Shown piece after piece: positions 19,101 through 26,687 of a DNA stretch of 64,000 nucleotides (position 1 is the stretch's first letter; every line of letters starts with the position of its first letter). Both the position numbers and the translations under genes were made by a program. The notes below the pieces were generated by a model. It worked only from the letters and a program-made list of their open reading frames with translations, had not been told where the DNA came from and did not search any database. Source of the stretch: WRGA01 sp031553395. GTDB lineage: Bacteria; Bacteroidota; Bacteroidia; Bacteroidales; WRGA01. The DNA is taken from assembly GCA_031553395.1 (NCBI GenBank), contig JAVBLR010000015.1, positions 110,698 to 174,697 of the forward strand, in the 5' to 3' direction.

Positions 19101-19940
19101 TTGTGCATCCACATAATTATCCGGAGATAGATTTTTTTCAGTCCAAAGTTCCTTTTGCGGAGTTAATTCAATCTTTTCGAATAAAACAATTGAATCTTTT
19201 GTAGCCAGGTTGATTTTATCTACATCGAGAGAAAATTGCTCATTGGAAAGAATATTTTGTTTTTTATGGGTTGTAAAATCAAATTCATCACAATAAAGTA
19301 ATTTTCCTGATTTTGAGGATTCTTTATTCAATACAAATCCATACGCATGAAAACTCACATCATTCAATGAATAAATCGAAGGCACAACATTATCCTGTTC
19401 GGTAATATACGAAACAGAAGCATTTTCGAGATTCATTTTTTTCACACTGAGTTCATCAATGTAAGGTTCAATCATCTCGTACAGCGTTTTTTCCCGTACA
19501 GTTCTGATTTTTTTCCGCCGGTTCGAAGACTGTGAATCAAAAATATTTATATCAGGCTGTTGGATCTCGAATAAATCAAAATGTAGTTTTTTGTAATTCA
19601 ATCGCCAAGGTAAGTTTATACCTTTAAAGTAAATCGATTTTATTTTTAAATCAAGATATTCATTCGGAAGGCTATCCTGAGCTTCCCATCGTTTAAAAAC
19701 GGCAGAATCGGGGTATAATACAATATTCTGGATTAGCAGTTCTCCATTGAAAAAGCCGATAGACAGGTCAGAAAATGAGATTTTATAAAAACCATTCGTT
19801 GCTTTGGAAACACGATCAGTAATTTCATTTCGAAGGAATTGTTCCAAACGGTAAGTCAAAAACCAGTTAAGAAAAAAACCTACTACTACGATTGTAAATA
19901 TCGTAACAAGAACAGTTTTGATGGCTTTTTTCTTTTTCAT
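16134..19940 (-). CDS. Very large AsmA/TamB-like membrane-anchored protein
   Basis: 1268 residues from ATG at 19940; an in-frame TTG lies two codons upstream. A basic N-terminus (MKKKKAIK) and one membrane segment (TVLVTIFTIVVVGFFLNWFL) are followed by a long run of beta-strand-rich repeats in the periplasm (e.g. KIKSIYFKGINLPWR, KLMLQSPVISS, NVNKLDVNNFNVEYEELDAKG). The end is basic (SLFRKKEKTEK). Anchor, length and repetitive beta content fit the AsmA/DUF748 group, whose best-known members are bridge-like lipid-transfer proteins between the two membranes. Assignment is by architecture, so family-level only. Stop and start are both flanked by sizeable intergenic regions, so it is probably transcribed alone. 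Confidence 0.75.
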   Translation of the reverse strand: MKKKKAIKTVLVTIFTIVVVGFFLNWFLTYRLEQFLRNEITDRVSKATNGFYKISFSDLSIGFFNGELLIQNIVLYPDSAVFKRWEAQDSLPNEYLDLKIKSIYFKGINLPWRLNYKKLHFDLFEIQQPDINIFDSQSSNRRKKIRTVREKTLYEMIEPYIDELSVKKMNLENASVSYITEQDNVVPSIYSLNDVSFHAYGFVLNKESSKSGKLLYCDEFDFTTHKKQNILSNEQFSLDVDKINLATKDSIVLFEKIELTPQKELWTEKNLSPDNYVDAQVGMVKVSGLYFTRIDGLNFLNAKLFEIKESNIQYFDTNPDTTEIAQKNPAKDINNTPQSLYSIISPLLNSVEINKITIGGSAFKYSNASGDSTDVYTLQELKFTANHFRVDSTSFNEKRFLYSDNFAVYAKDIQGRAPSKNSVFHIDLMDLSTEAEYFLIKNINLKPITPDYKYNYMSGKIDSIYATGVKYDKGVELNTLTIEKPIVEYIKVPGKIRKIKNIDADTTVITNFVSSPNIIIPIFNHLSIKDIHINKGNVTFTDKSKPKDITTYKLPYFDFAASGFLISTETIQNADFYFLCDDFTFKFSDFNNFLPGKDYRLIVNRGEVLGKKGFIQLRGIELIPQESTWKHAPDTYLSLKSPLLEISGLDYISASKHNIINFNSFNLESPDIKITKTDNQENISKKKSAFIFDKILSDNIRITNAAIEQIDTKTHSNFKSTFNDLKISELYADDDKNISIGKLMLQSPVISSVSQTKTDKGSTSFFPLDNSIKIGELNVSSLMADIQGHDLKLNTALQSFKLEDLDWNRSTLKLADMHITEPTVKIIQYAENKNDTAHKNVDKKDIYDKLKNIAQNISIGNFDLINLHFDYKNTRGNKFDNQRINSTNLNFTNLQVDTKQKTYTLGNIGFNTENLEFPIADGFYTLSLGYIDLNKNSKSLSVNEVRMKSTYPKNEFAYLHPTHQDWFDITVGKINADGVDIPEYFSNKIMNIDSIRIDDVTLLNFKNKKIKTEPRSMPMIYEGLQNLPVKLNVNKLDVNNFNVEYEELDAKGTMPGKIFLTNMNGRFSGFTNIVSSPEQYITLDADGNFMGSGKFTAIWKIPVSPDNDQFLLSSKLDEFDLTELNQLITPLAPVKIERGMVKGMNFSTTASSKGAKVDMTLLYNDLKINMLKSKDSMLVTDKFLTKVVNLIIKDDNPKNKKNAKPREVHASIKRDPYHSTFNYFWQILRPPLTESVGVSKKEQNFARGIGEFIGKVKSLFRKKEKTEK

Positions 19941-20024
19941 CAGCAATGGAGCATGAGGTATAATACCTTTATTTCAATAATAAGAACATTTATTTCTACA
20001 TATTGTTTGATGATCTTGTTATTT

Positions 20025-20069
20025 GTTATTAGGTTATTAGCTCTTGATGATCGGAAAATAACTAATAAC
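20025..20069. repeat. Imperfect iterated-word hairpin (TTATTAGTTA word)
   Basis: GTTATTAGGTTATT (20025-20038) pairs with AATAACTAATAAC (20057-20069) apart from one bulged G. It uses a word close to that of the 14353-14397 hairpin. It runs into the stop codon of the AlkD-like gene and could weakly terminate it. Confidence 0.6.
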
Positions 20070-20737
20070 TAACGCTCCAAATGAAATTCAATATCAAACT
20101 TTACATCTTCATAACATTCTTTTTCTTCAGGATTTGAAGAATTTGTAAAATCAGAAATACATTTCAAGGCTTGTTGTGCATATTCTTTATTTCTTCGGCC
20201 ATATCTTTTTAGGCAATCAATAGCTGATTTTTTCAATTGAAAAGAAGAAGAACTAATATCTTTTTTTACATAATTGAGAAATAACAATTCAGACTCTTCT
20301 GATATTTTTTCATCTTGTACGAAAATACGCAATAATAGCAAATATCCAGTTATCCGAATTAATTCTTTTTCATTAGCCAGCCATTCAAAAGTCTTTTCCT
20401 TGGCATATGGTAAAAATTGAAATAAATTAATGCAATATTGTTGTGCAATTTCAACTGTTGGAAGTTCTGTAACACATTTATCGGCCATTTCGGGAGTAAA
20501 TTCTTTAATAGGTTGCAGCATCGTAGCCAATATTTTCATCTCCCGCGAATTGGAATTTCGGCAATATTCGGCTAATTCAATTCTTTTAGGAAAGTCCTTG
20601 GCTATTTGTTTTAATTGCGGAATGGATACGCCAAAATTCAATTGATAATTCAATCCTTTTTCGCGCATACTTGCAGATGCAACGCCATTCATTGCCAAAC
20701 GAAGGCGTTTTTTTAAAAGATGTATTTGGTCTTTCAT
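20069..20737 (-). CDS. DNA alkylation repair protein, AlkD-like
   Basis: 222 residues from ATG at 20737; a GTG two codons upstream would add two residues. All-helical, with HEAT-like repeats: VSIPQLKQIAKDF, EYCRNSNSREMKILATMLQ, WLANEKELIRITGYLLLLR and FQLKKSAIDCLKRYGRR. This matches the AlkC/AlkD family (PF08713), in which AlkD excises alkylated purines without base flipping. I cannot verify the catalytic Trp/Asp pattern by eye, so some non-enzymatic paralogue is possible. No gene partner in the neighbourhood. Confidence 0.85.
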   Translation of the reverse strand: MKDQIHLLKKRLRLAMNGVASASMREKGLNYQLNFGVSIPQLKQIAKDFPKRIELAEYCRNSNSREMKILATMLQPIKEFTPEMADKCVTELPTVEIAQQYCINLFQFLPYAKEKTFEWLANEKELIRITGYLLLLRIFVQDEKISEESELLFLNYVKKDISSSSFQLKKSAIDCLKRYGRRNKEYAQQALKCISDFTNSSNPEEKECYEDVKFDIEFHLER

Positions 20738-20804
20738 TATCACTTGGTTAAACTGTTATTTGTCGTTTAAAATCAAAAAACTAACAAAAAATAACGGATA
20801 ACAA

Positions 20805-20837
20805 AAAAACGATTAAGGAATTACCTTAATCGTTTTT
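20805..20837 (-). terminator. Intrinsic terminator downstream of the sorting-domain remnant
   Basis: 14-bp stem AAAAACGATTAAGG / CCTTAATCGTTTTT with loop AATTA; on the minus strand it follows the stop at 20872 and precedes the AlkD-like gene. Confidence 0.85.
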
Positions 20838-20871
20838 AATTATTTACCAAAGATACAAATCAATTTCTGAA

Positions 20872-21251
20872 TTACATCTTTATTATTTTCTTTGTTTCTG
20901 TGCCACTTCCGGTTTGAATAACTACAATGTAGGTTCCGGCATTCAAATCTGCAACAGGAACATTTACTTGTGTGTTATTTTCTGAGAACGAATCAGCTTT
21001 CAACAAACGTCCCGATAAATCCATAATTTTTACAGATTGTATCTCACTTTCCTCATTCGTTATGCACAATATATCTTTTACAGGATTTGGATAAATAGAC
21101 AAAGAAGATGATGCAATATTATTTAATCCGGTAGGTAAACCTACAGTTATAGTTTCGGCTTTAGTGAAATCAAAACCCAATGACGAATTTCCGACTATTT
21201 CCCATGCAGTATTATCATCGCTTGTTGACAAATATAAAGTCTTTTTTTCAT
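20872..21251 (-). pseudogene. Remnant of a secreted protein: orphan type IX sorting domain, possibly frameshifted
   Basis: The open frame (119 codons if begun at TTG 21231) has no ATG before the upstream stop. It encodes WEIVGNSSLGFDFTKAETI, then a full type A sorting domain: LSIYPNPVKDILCI, VKIMDLSGRLL, LNAGTYIVVIQTGSGTETKK, ending KKIIKM. There is no signal peptide, so the tail cannot work as a secretion signal here. The only nearby ATG (21251) is out of frame and followed by seven A's; one more A would join it to this frame as MKKKTLYLST. A strong terminator (21325-21366) lies between it and the upstream gene. Most likely the surviving 3' end of a deleted gene; slippage at the A tract or a sequencing error are alternatives. 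Confidence 0.65.
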
Positions 21252-21324
21252 GAATGATTGATTTTAATAAATAACAACATATTGTTTAAAACCTTCTCTT
21301 CATGCTTATTCATCCATATTTTAT

Positions 21325-21366
21325 AAAACAAAGAACGCTGTTTAAGCAAACAGCGTTCTTTGTTTT
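21325..21366 (-). terminator. Strong intrinsic terminator of the OmpA-family gene
   Basis: Perfect 19-bp stem starting AAAACAAAGAACGCTGTTT (21325-21343), 4-nt loop, complement at 21348-21366. On the minus strand it starts 15 nt after the OmpA-family stop. Confidence 0.92.
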
Positions 21367-21381
21367 TATGAAAACTACATT

Positions 21382-22839
21382 TTATTTATATAGATTACTA
21401 TCGTCTGAGTCAGTTACTTTAGATGTATTTTTTACATTACTAGGGCCAGGAGTATAATAAGTACCACCAGTACCATCTACTTTGCCTAAAGTTTCATCAT
21501 CACCAATGAAAAGTACGGCACGGTTCAAATCATTTACGTCAAATGGTTGTTTCAAATCTCCTTGCCATCCGATAGTTAAGCGGCTTGGATCGATGTTGTA
21601 TTTTTCAACCAATAAACGTCTAACTTCACGAACACGTCTTTCACTTATACCTTGATTATACTGACGGTTACCTGTTTTTCTGTCGGCAAAACCTTCAAGG
21701 TGTAATGATCTGGAAGCATCATCTGTTAAGAATTTAGCAGCAAGTTCCACTTTGTACATTTCTTTTGTTTGAACCAAATGTACATCTAATGGGAAATGAA
21801 CAGGTGCCAAATATATTTTTTCTCTTGTAACCTCAACTGCAGGAGGACATTCTGGACAAACAGGTATCGGAGCAGGAATCAACAATGCATTAATTCTGTC
21901 ATTCAACTGTTGAACTTCATTTGGATCCATTTCATATACAACCTCAAATTCTCTTTGTTTGAATTTGTAAGTAAGAGCTAATACAGCACTTGCATAGCCT
22001 TCTTGTGTCCAGTAGTTAGATGATGTCTCACCACCAATATGGCTATCAAATGATTCTTGTACAACAGTACCTTTCACATCCAAACCTATATTCCATGCCT
22101 TACTTAATCTGAAGTCAAACATAATACCGGCAACAGGAATAAAAGAATTATCCTGAACAAGTCCGTTTTCTGTACCATATTCGCGGGCAAAACCAATACC
22201 TGCATACGGAATTAAATTAAAAAAGCGTGTAGAAGAATAACCTCTAATAGCACTTGTTAAATTAAACATAAAATCAATATGTGCGTCAAAATAACGCAAA
22301 TCTTGAAGATATAACAATCCCTTTTCTCCTCCTTTATACCGATCAACATACATTTGACCTGTTGTTTTGTCAAAAATCTCAGCTGGCAATTCTACATTGG
22401 ACCATGCAGACCTAGCATTTGTCCATACTCGATTATCATGTCCTTGATTAAGGGAATTTATTAATTGAGGATCGACATTTATCCATCCGTTGGGGTGACT
22501 TGGATCATTTTTTATACGATATAAACCTGAATATGAATCCCCATCATTCCAACCTTTCAGTTTCATACCACCAACTTGAACTCGTGCCCCAAAGAAGTGA
22601 GTAATCCATTTACCCGCCGAAATTTGAAAAGAAGGTGAAATCCGATCTTTTATTTCAGCTTTATTGTCATCTTCACCAAAATACATCTGACCTCCAGCAC
22701 CAGCTGATACGTACCAGTGATCCCAAAATCCGCCATTTCTATAGGCTGGTTTTTGTTTCTTTGTATTTTCTTGTGAAAACGCAGATAATGCACATGCAGC
22801 AATGAAAAAAGTAGTCAATAGTAACTTTGTTTTCTTCAT
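21382..22839 (-). CDS. OmpA-family outer-membrane protein
   Basis: 485 residues. Signal peptide MKKTKLLLTTFFIAACALSAFSQ. The first ~300 residues form a beta-barrel domain rich in alternating aromatic strands. A linker with PAPIPVCPECPP joins it to a C-terminal OmpA/MotB-type peptidoglycan-binding domain (~340-460): LHLEGFADRKTGNRQYNQ, SERRVREVRRLLVEKY, LTIGWQGDLKQPF. It likely anchors the outer membrane to peptidoglycan. A canonical -7 box and a ~100-nt leader lie upstream, and a very strong terminator follows, so it is a single-gene unit. Confidence 0.92.
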   Translation of the reverse strand: MKKTKLLLTTFFIAACALSAFSQENTKKQKPAYRNGGFWDHWYVSAGAGGQMYFGEDDNKAEIKDRISPSFQISAGKWITHFFGARVQVGGMKLKGWNDGDSYSGLYRIKNDPSHPNGWINVDPQLINSLNQGHDNRVWTNARSAWSNVELPAEIFDKTTGQMYVDRYKGGEKGLLYLQDLRYFDAHIDFMFNLTSAIRGYSSTRFFNLIPYAGIGFAREYGTENGLVQDNSFIPVAGIMFDFRLSKAWNIGLDVKGTVVQESFDSHIGGETSSNYWTQEGYASAVLALTYKFKQREFEVVYEMDPNEVQQLNDRINALLIPAPIPVCPECPPAVEVTREKIYLAPVHFPLDVHLVQTKEMYKVELAAKFLTDDASRSLHLEGFADRKTGNRQYNQGISERRVREVRRLLVEKYNIDPSRLTIGWQGDLKQPFDVNDLNRAVLFIGDDETLGKVDGTGGTYYTPGPSNVKNTSKVTDSDDSNLYK

Positions 22840-23254
22840 AATTTTATTAGTTTATTTGTAAAAAACATCTACATGTAAATAGGTACTATCCATCTGTAGA
22901 TACGCATCAAATTCTTATTTATCAATGCTTAATTGATTAAAACGGTGCAAATATATATTTGATTGAATTAAAAAAAAAATTTTCGACTAAATATTTTTCC
23001 ACATTAACAGGCCTCTTTTTTTTAATATCTAAACTCATTGGTCTTTTTAAGATGTTGTATTTAGTTTTTTCTGAAAAATATTTTATTCATTAAATTATTA
23101 ATACATAGCATTTTGGTGTCTAAAAAAACGATGAATGTTCTTTTTATATAATTTTCATAATAAAATAAGTCTCTTCTTTTTGTTTTACAATAATTAGTAT
23201 TTATTGTATTTATTTTAGGTATAATTATGTGTTAAAATGTGAAATTCACCAAAT
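22840..23254. other. Intergenic region between pflA and the OmpA-family gene
   Basis: 415 bp, strongly AT-rich. It contains the OmpA-family promoter (22948-22955) and its leader, within which ATCTACA / TGTAGAT can pair (about 22868-22901). From 23000 to 23254, after pflA, I see no gene, no clear terminator and no ordered repeat. Confidence 0.5.
22948..22955 (-). promoter_or_regulatory. -7 promoter element of the OmpA-family gene
   Basis: Minus-strand TATATTTG matches TAnnTTTG; a long T tract rather than TTTG occupies the -33 area. Predicts a leader of about 100 nt. Confidence 0.5.
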
Positions 23255-23974
23255 TTATAGTTTTAATCCATAAGATTTGAAAATATTTTCGGCTCTTTTT
23301 ACATCGCTGGTATTAGCTGTTGGAACATTCCTTAATTGATAGTTTTTCCAAACTTCTTCCCATTTGTGCATTCCCATTTGGTGAAAAGGTAAAATATCTA
23401 CTCTTCCTACCATTGTAAATTGCGAAACATATTGAGCCCATTTGTGTAAATCGTTGTATTCGTCAGTAAAACCTGGTACTAAAACATATCTGAGCCAGGT
23501 TGGCTTGTTGATTTCCGAAAGATATTCGATAAAATTTAATGTTGGTTGTAAAGGTACTGCAGTTAATTGTTTATATTTTTCAGGATCGATATGCTTCACA
23601 TCCAACAAAACAAGGTCGGTATAATTCAATAAATCCTTTACTTTATCATTCAAAATGTAACCGGAAGTATCAATAGCGGTATGTATATCTTCATTCTTAC
23701 ATAATTTGAATAAATCCGTAATAAATTCCGATTGCAATAATGGTTCTCCTCCGGATACTGTAACTCCTCCGGATTTGATAAATGCTTTTACTTTAATAAT
23801 TTCTTCAAATGCTTCTTTGGGTGTAAGAACATATTTTTTATTTTTTATACCCCAGGTATCCACATTATGACAATAAAGACAACGCAAAGGACAGCCTTGC
23901 ATAAAAAATACAAATCGAATACCAGGCCCGTCTTTGGTACCAAAAGATTCAAAAGAATGAATATAACCGTCCAT
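23255..23974 (-). CDS. pflA: Pyruvate formate-lyase activating enzyme
   Basis: 239 residues. Radical SAM enzyme that makes the glycyl radical on PflB. The N-terminus GYIHSFESFGTKDGPGIRFV and CPLRCLYC (Cys28, Cys32, Cys35) are diagnostic; SGGEPLLQ is the SAM-binding GGE motif. It lies 87 bp downstream of pflB on the same strand, with the hairpin repeat 23982-24056 in between, and is probably in the same operon. Anaerobic fermentation role. Confidence 0.96.
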   Translation of the reverse strand: MDGYIHSFESFGTKDGPGIRFVFFMQGCPLRCLYCHNVDTWGIKNKKYVLTPKEAFEEIIKVKAFIKSGGVTVSGGEPLLQSEFITDLFKLCKNEDIHTAIDTSGYILNDKVKDLLNYTDLVLLDVKHIDPEKYKQLTAVPLQPTLNFIEYLSEINKPTWLRYVLVPGFTDEYNDLHKWAQYVSQFTMVGRVDILPFHQMGMHKWEEVWKNYQLRNVPTANTSDVKRAENIFKSYGLKL

Positions 23975-23981
23975 ATTCAGT

Positions 23982-24056
23982 TAAAAATTAAGAGTTAAAA
24001 GTTAAGAGTCAAGAGTTGCTTGAACAAAACTCTTAACTCTTAATTCTTAACTCTTA
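23982..24056. repeat. Iterated-word hairpin in the pflB-pflA junction (TTAAGAGTTAA word)
   Basis: Two 28-nt arms (23982-24009 and 24029-24056), each four rounds of a 7-nt word such as TTAAGAG, are complementary except at four positions; all four are A/G transitions. Loop 19 nt. It fills nearly the whole pflB-pflA gap. The same word occurs one-armed at 10096-10130, 27633-27665 and 59096-59121. Confidence 0.8.
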
Positions 24057-24061
24057 GCTAA

Positions 24062-26290
24062 TTAAAATTTATCGGCAATAGTTCTGTTTATAACGTCTAA
24101 TTGCTGTTCTTTCGTTAGTTTGATGAAGTTAACAGCATAACCTGAAACGCGGATGGTTAATTGCGGATAATTTTCGGGATGTGCCATCGCATCTTCCAAT
24201 AATTCTCTACCGAATACATTGACATTCAAATGTTGGCCGGTTTGATTGAAATATCCATCCAATAAACCAACTAAATTTCCTTTTTTCTCAACTTCGGTTT
24301 TACCCAACGTTTCGGGAGTGATGGCAAATGTATAGGAAATTCCATCATTCGCATGTTCGAAAGGCAATTTGGCAACAGAGGCCAAAGCGGCAATTGCACC
24401 TTTTGTATCACGTCCATGTACAGGATTCGCACCTGGTCCGAACGGATCTCCAGAACGGCGTCCATCAGGCGTACTACCCGTTTTTTTACCATAAACGACA
24501 TTTGATGTGATTGTCAATACCGATTGAGTTGGAATAGCATTGCGGTACATTTTGTGTTTCCGAATTTTATTCATAAACAATTCTACCACTTTTACTGCAA
24601 ATTCATCGGTTTTATCATCATTATTTCCATAAGGAGTATATTCTTTTTCAACGATATAATCAATGGCATCTCCTTGCTCATCCCTTACCACTTTTACTTT
24701 TCCATATTTGATGGCGGCAAAAGAATCGGCAACAATAGAAATTCCGGCAATACCAAAGGCTTGGGTACGAATAACATCTACATCGTGCAAAGCCATTTCG
24801 AGTGCCTCGTAAGAATATTTATCATGCATAAAGTGAATGATATTCAATGCCTTTACATACGTTTCGGATAACCAATCCAACATTTTGTCGAATTTTCTCC
24901 AAACTTCATCAAAATCTAAATATTCACTTGTTATCTTCTCAAAAATGGCCGGAGTTACCTGATCTTTCGATTTTTCATCTTTTCCTCCATTAATAGCGTA
25001 TAATAATGCTTTGGGTAAATTGGCACGCGCACCGAAAAACTGCATTTGCTTTCCAACCCTCATTGGCGAAACACAACATGCAATTCCGTAATCATCATTA
25101 AATTGAGGATTCATCAAATCGTCATTCTCATATTGTAATGAAGATGTATCGATAGAAACTTTGGCACAATATTTTTTCCAGCTTTCAGGTAGTTTTTCGC
25201 TCCAAAGAACAGTTAAGTTTGGTTCGGGAGAAGGTCCTAAATTATATAAGGTATGCAAAATACGATAACTATTTTTAGTAACCAGTGATTTTCCATTTGC
25301 TGTCATTCCGCCAATTGATTCGGTAACCCAAACCGGGTCTCCTGAAAAAAGATGATCGTATTCGGGAGTCCTTAAGAAGCGAACAAGACGTAATTTCATG
25401 ATAAAATGATCCATCAGTTCCTGTGCCTCCGATTCGGTAATTTTACCTTCTTTTAAATCTCTTTCGATATAAATATCCAAAAAGGTAGAAACACGTCCGA
25501 TGCTCATTGCTGCACCATTTTGATCTTTAATGGCAGCCAAATATCCGAAATATGTCCATTGAATAGCTTCCTGAGCCGAAGTTGCAGGATGAGAAATATC
25601 AAATCCATAAGCAGCAGCCATTCTTTTTAAAGCCTTCAATGCGTTGATTTGAAGTGATATTTCTTCTCTCAAACGAATTAAATCATCGGTCATTTCAGCC
25701 GGATCGCATTTTTCAAAGCGTTCCTCACGTTCAGCAATTAATCTATCAATACCATAAAGAGCAACACGTCTGTAATCGCCAATAATACGGCCTCTACCGT
25801 AAGCATCGGGCAATCCGGTAATAATAGCACTTCTTCTTGCTTTTTTAATGCTTGAAGTGTATGCCGAAAACACTCCTTCATTGTGGGTAGTCCTATATTT
25901 TGAATAGATTTCTGTTGTTACAGGATCTAATTTATATCCATAAGCTTCCAGTCCTTGCTCTACCATGCGCAATCCTCCGTTAGGAAAGATACCTCTTTTC
26001 AATGGTTTATCAGTTTGCAACCCTACTATTTTTTCCAAATCTTTATTGATATATCCGGATCCATAAGCATCAATTTGAGAGGGTATTTTAGTTTCAGCAT
26101 CATAAATACCTTTTTCCCTTTCAATCTTAAACATCTCGGAAAGCTGCTTCCAAAGTTGATTGGTTGCATCAGTTGGTTGAGAAAGGAAATTTTCGTTTCC
26201 TGTGTACTCGGTGTAGTTTTGGCGGATAAAATCACTGACATTGATTTCTTCAAGCCATTCTCCTTTTTTGAAATTCGGATAGTAGTCCAT
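24062..26290 (-). CDS. pflB: Formate C-acetyltransferase (pyruvate formate-lyase)
   Basis: 742 residues, normal size. Converts pyruvate and CoA to acetyl-CoA and formate under anoxia. The catalytic cysteine pair is Cys405-Cys406 in GIACCVSPMRVGK; the glycyl radical residue is Gly717 in RVSGYAVNF near the C-terminus. YGRGRIIGDYRRVALYGID is a conserved PFL segment. Operon with pflA. The formate exporter focA is in this window but unlinked (52783-53595). The upstream region has two palindromes that may bind an oxygen- or carbon-responsive regulator. Confidence 0.97.
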   Translation of the reverse strand: MDYYPNFKKGEWLEEINVSDFIRQNYTEYTGNENFLSQPTDATNQLWKQLSEMFKIEREKGIYDAETKIPSQIDAYGSGYINKDLEKIVGLQTDKPLKRGIFPNGGLRMVEQGLEAYGYKLDPVTTEIYSKYRTTHNEGVFSAYTSSIKKARRSAIITGLPDAYGRGRIIGDYRRVALYGIDRLIAEREERFEKCDPAEMTDDLIRLREEISLQINALKALKRMAAAYGFDISHPATSAQEAIQWTYFGYLAAIKDQNGAAMSIGRVSTFLDIYIERDLKEGKITESEAQELMDHFIMKLRLVRFLRTPEYDHLFSGDPVWVTESIGGMTANGKSLVTKNSYRILHTLYNLGPSPEPNLTVLWSEKLPESWKKYCAKVSIDTSSLQYENDDLMNPQFNDDYGIACCVSPMRVGKQMQFFGARANLPKALLYAINGGKDEKSKDQVTPAIFEKITSEYLDFDEVWRKFDKMLDWLSETYVKALNIIHFMHDKYSYEALEMALHDVDVIRTQAFGIAGISIVADSFAAIKYGKVKVVRDEQGDAIDYIVEKEYTPYGNNDDKTDEFAVKVVELFMNKIRKHKMYRNAIPTQSVLTITSNVVYGKKTGSTPDGRRSGDPFGPGANPVHGRDTKGAIAALASVAKLPFEHANDGISYTFAITPETLGKTEVEKKGNLVGLLDGYFNQTGQHLNVNVFGRELLEDAMAHPENYPQLTIRVSGYAVNFIKLTKEQQLDVINRTIADKF

Positions 26291-26445
26291 AGTGTGTGTA
26301 ATTTAGAAATAAACAAACAAATTGTTAATGAGAATGTTGTTTATGTATGAGTTATATGTGTTTTAAGTTGAGTTTCCGACGATGATTTGGATGGATTTGA
26401 AAGGTTTTACTTTATAATATGTAAATTTTTCATTCAAATTTTCTG

Positions 26446-26453
26446 CAAAAATA
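26446..26453 (-). promoter_or_regulatory. -7 promoter element of pflB
   Basis: Minus-strand TATTTTTG fits TAnnTTTG. The -33 area has TTTA rather than TTTG, which may mean dependence on an activator. Confidence 0.45.
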
Positions 26454-26485
26454 TAACCTTTATTTTAATTTTAAATCTAAAAATT

Positions 26486-26499
26486 ATGTTTTTAAACAT
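26486..26499. promoter_or_regulatory. Palindrome just upstream of the pflB promoter
   Basis: ATGTTT-TT-AAACAT, perfect 6-bp arms, about 33 bp upstream of the -7 box, where an activator would bind. No known consensus recognised. Confidence 0.35.
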
Positions 26500-26541
26500 A
26501 TAAATAGCAATTTTATTGTTAATAAATCTAAAATCAACACA

Positions 26542-26553
26542 GTGTGCGCACAC
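26542..26553. promoter_or_regulatory. Perfect palindrome GTGTGCGCACAC upstream of pflB
   Basis: Twelve-base perfect palindrome of GC-rich character in an AT-rich spacer, ~90 bp upstream of the pflB -7 box. Its core TGTG...CACA recalls CRP/FNR-family half-sites, but the spacing is not theirs. Confidence 0.4.
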
Positions 26554-26606
26554 GGCAAAAAATTAGACTGACTTTAAATCCATGTCGTAATTCATCAAAT
26601 AAAAAA

Positions 26607-26640
26607 CGACATTTGAATAAAAACATGTATTCAAATGCCG
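26607..26640 (-). terminator. Intrinsic terminator of the beta-barrel gene
   Basis: Stem of 13 pairs (one G-U) around the perfect core CATTTGAATA / TATTCAAATG, 8-nt loop; on the minus strand it is followed by a T run. Confidence 0.9.
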
Positions 26641-26687
26641 TCAAAGTATTAAAATTATCAGAATTCCGATATCTATAGAATCTATTT

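Larger units (their letters stand above)
26291..26687. other. pflB upstream region
   Basis: 397 bp containing, in minus-strand order, the terminator of the preceding barrel gene (26607-26640), the palindrome GTGTGCGCACAC (26542-26553), the palindrome ATGTTTTTAAACAT (26486-26499), a -7 box (26446-26453) and a ~155-nt leader. Confidence 0.6.
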
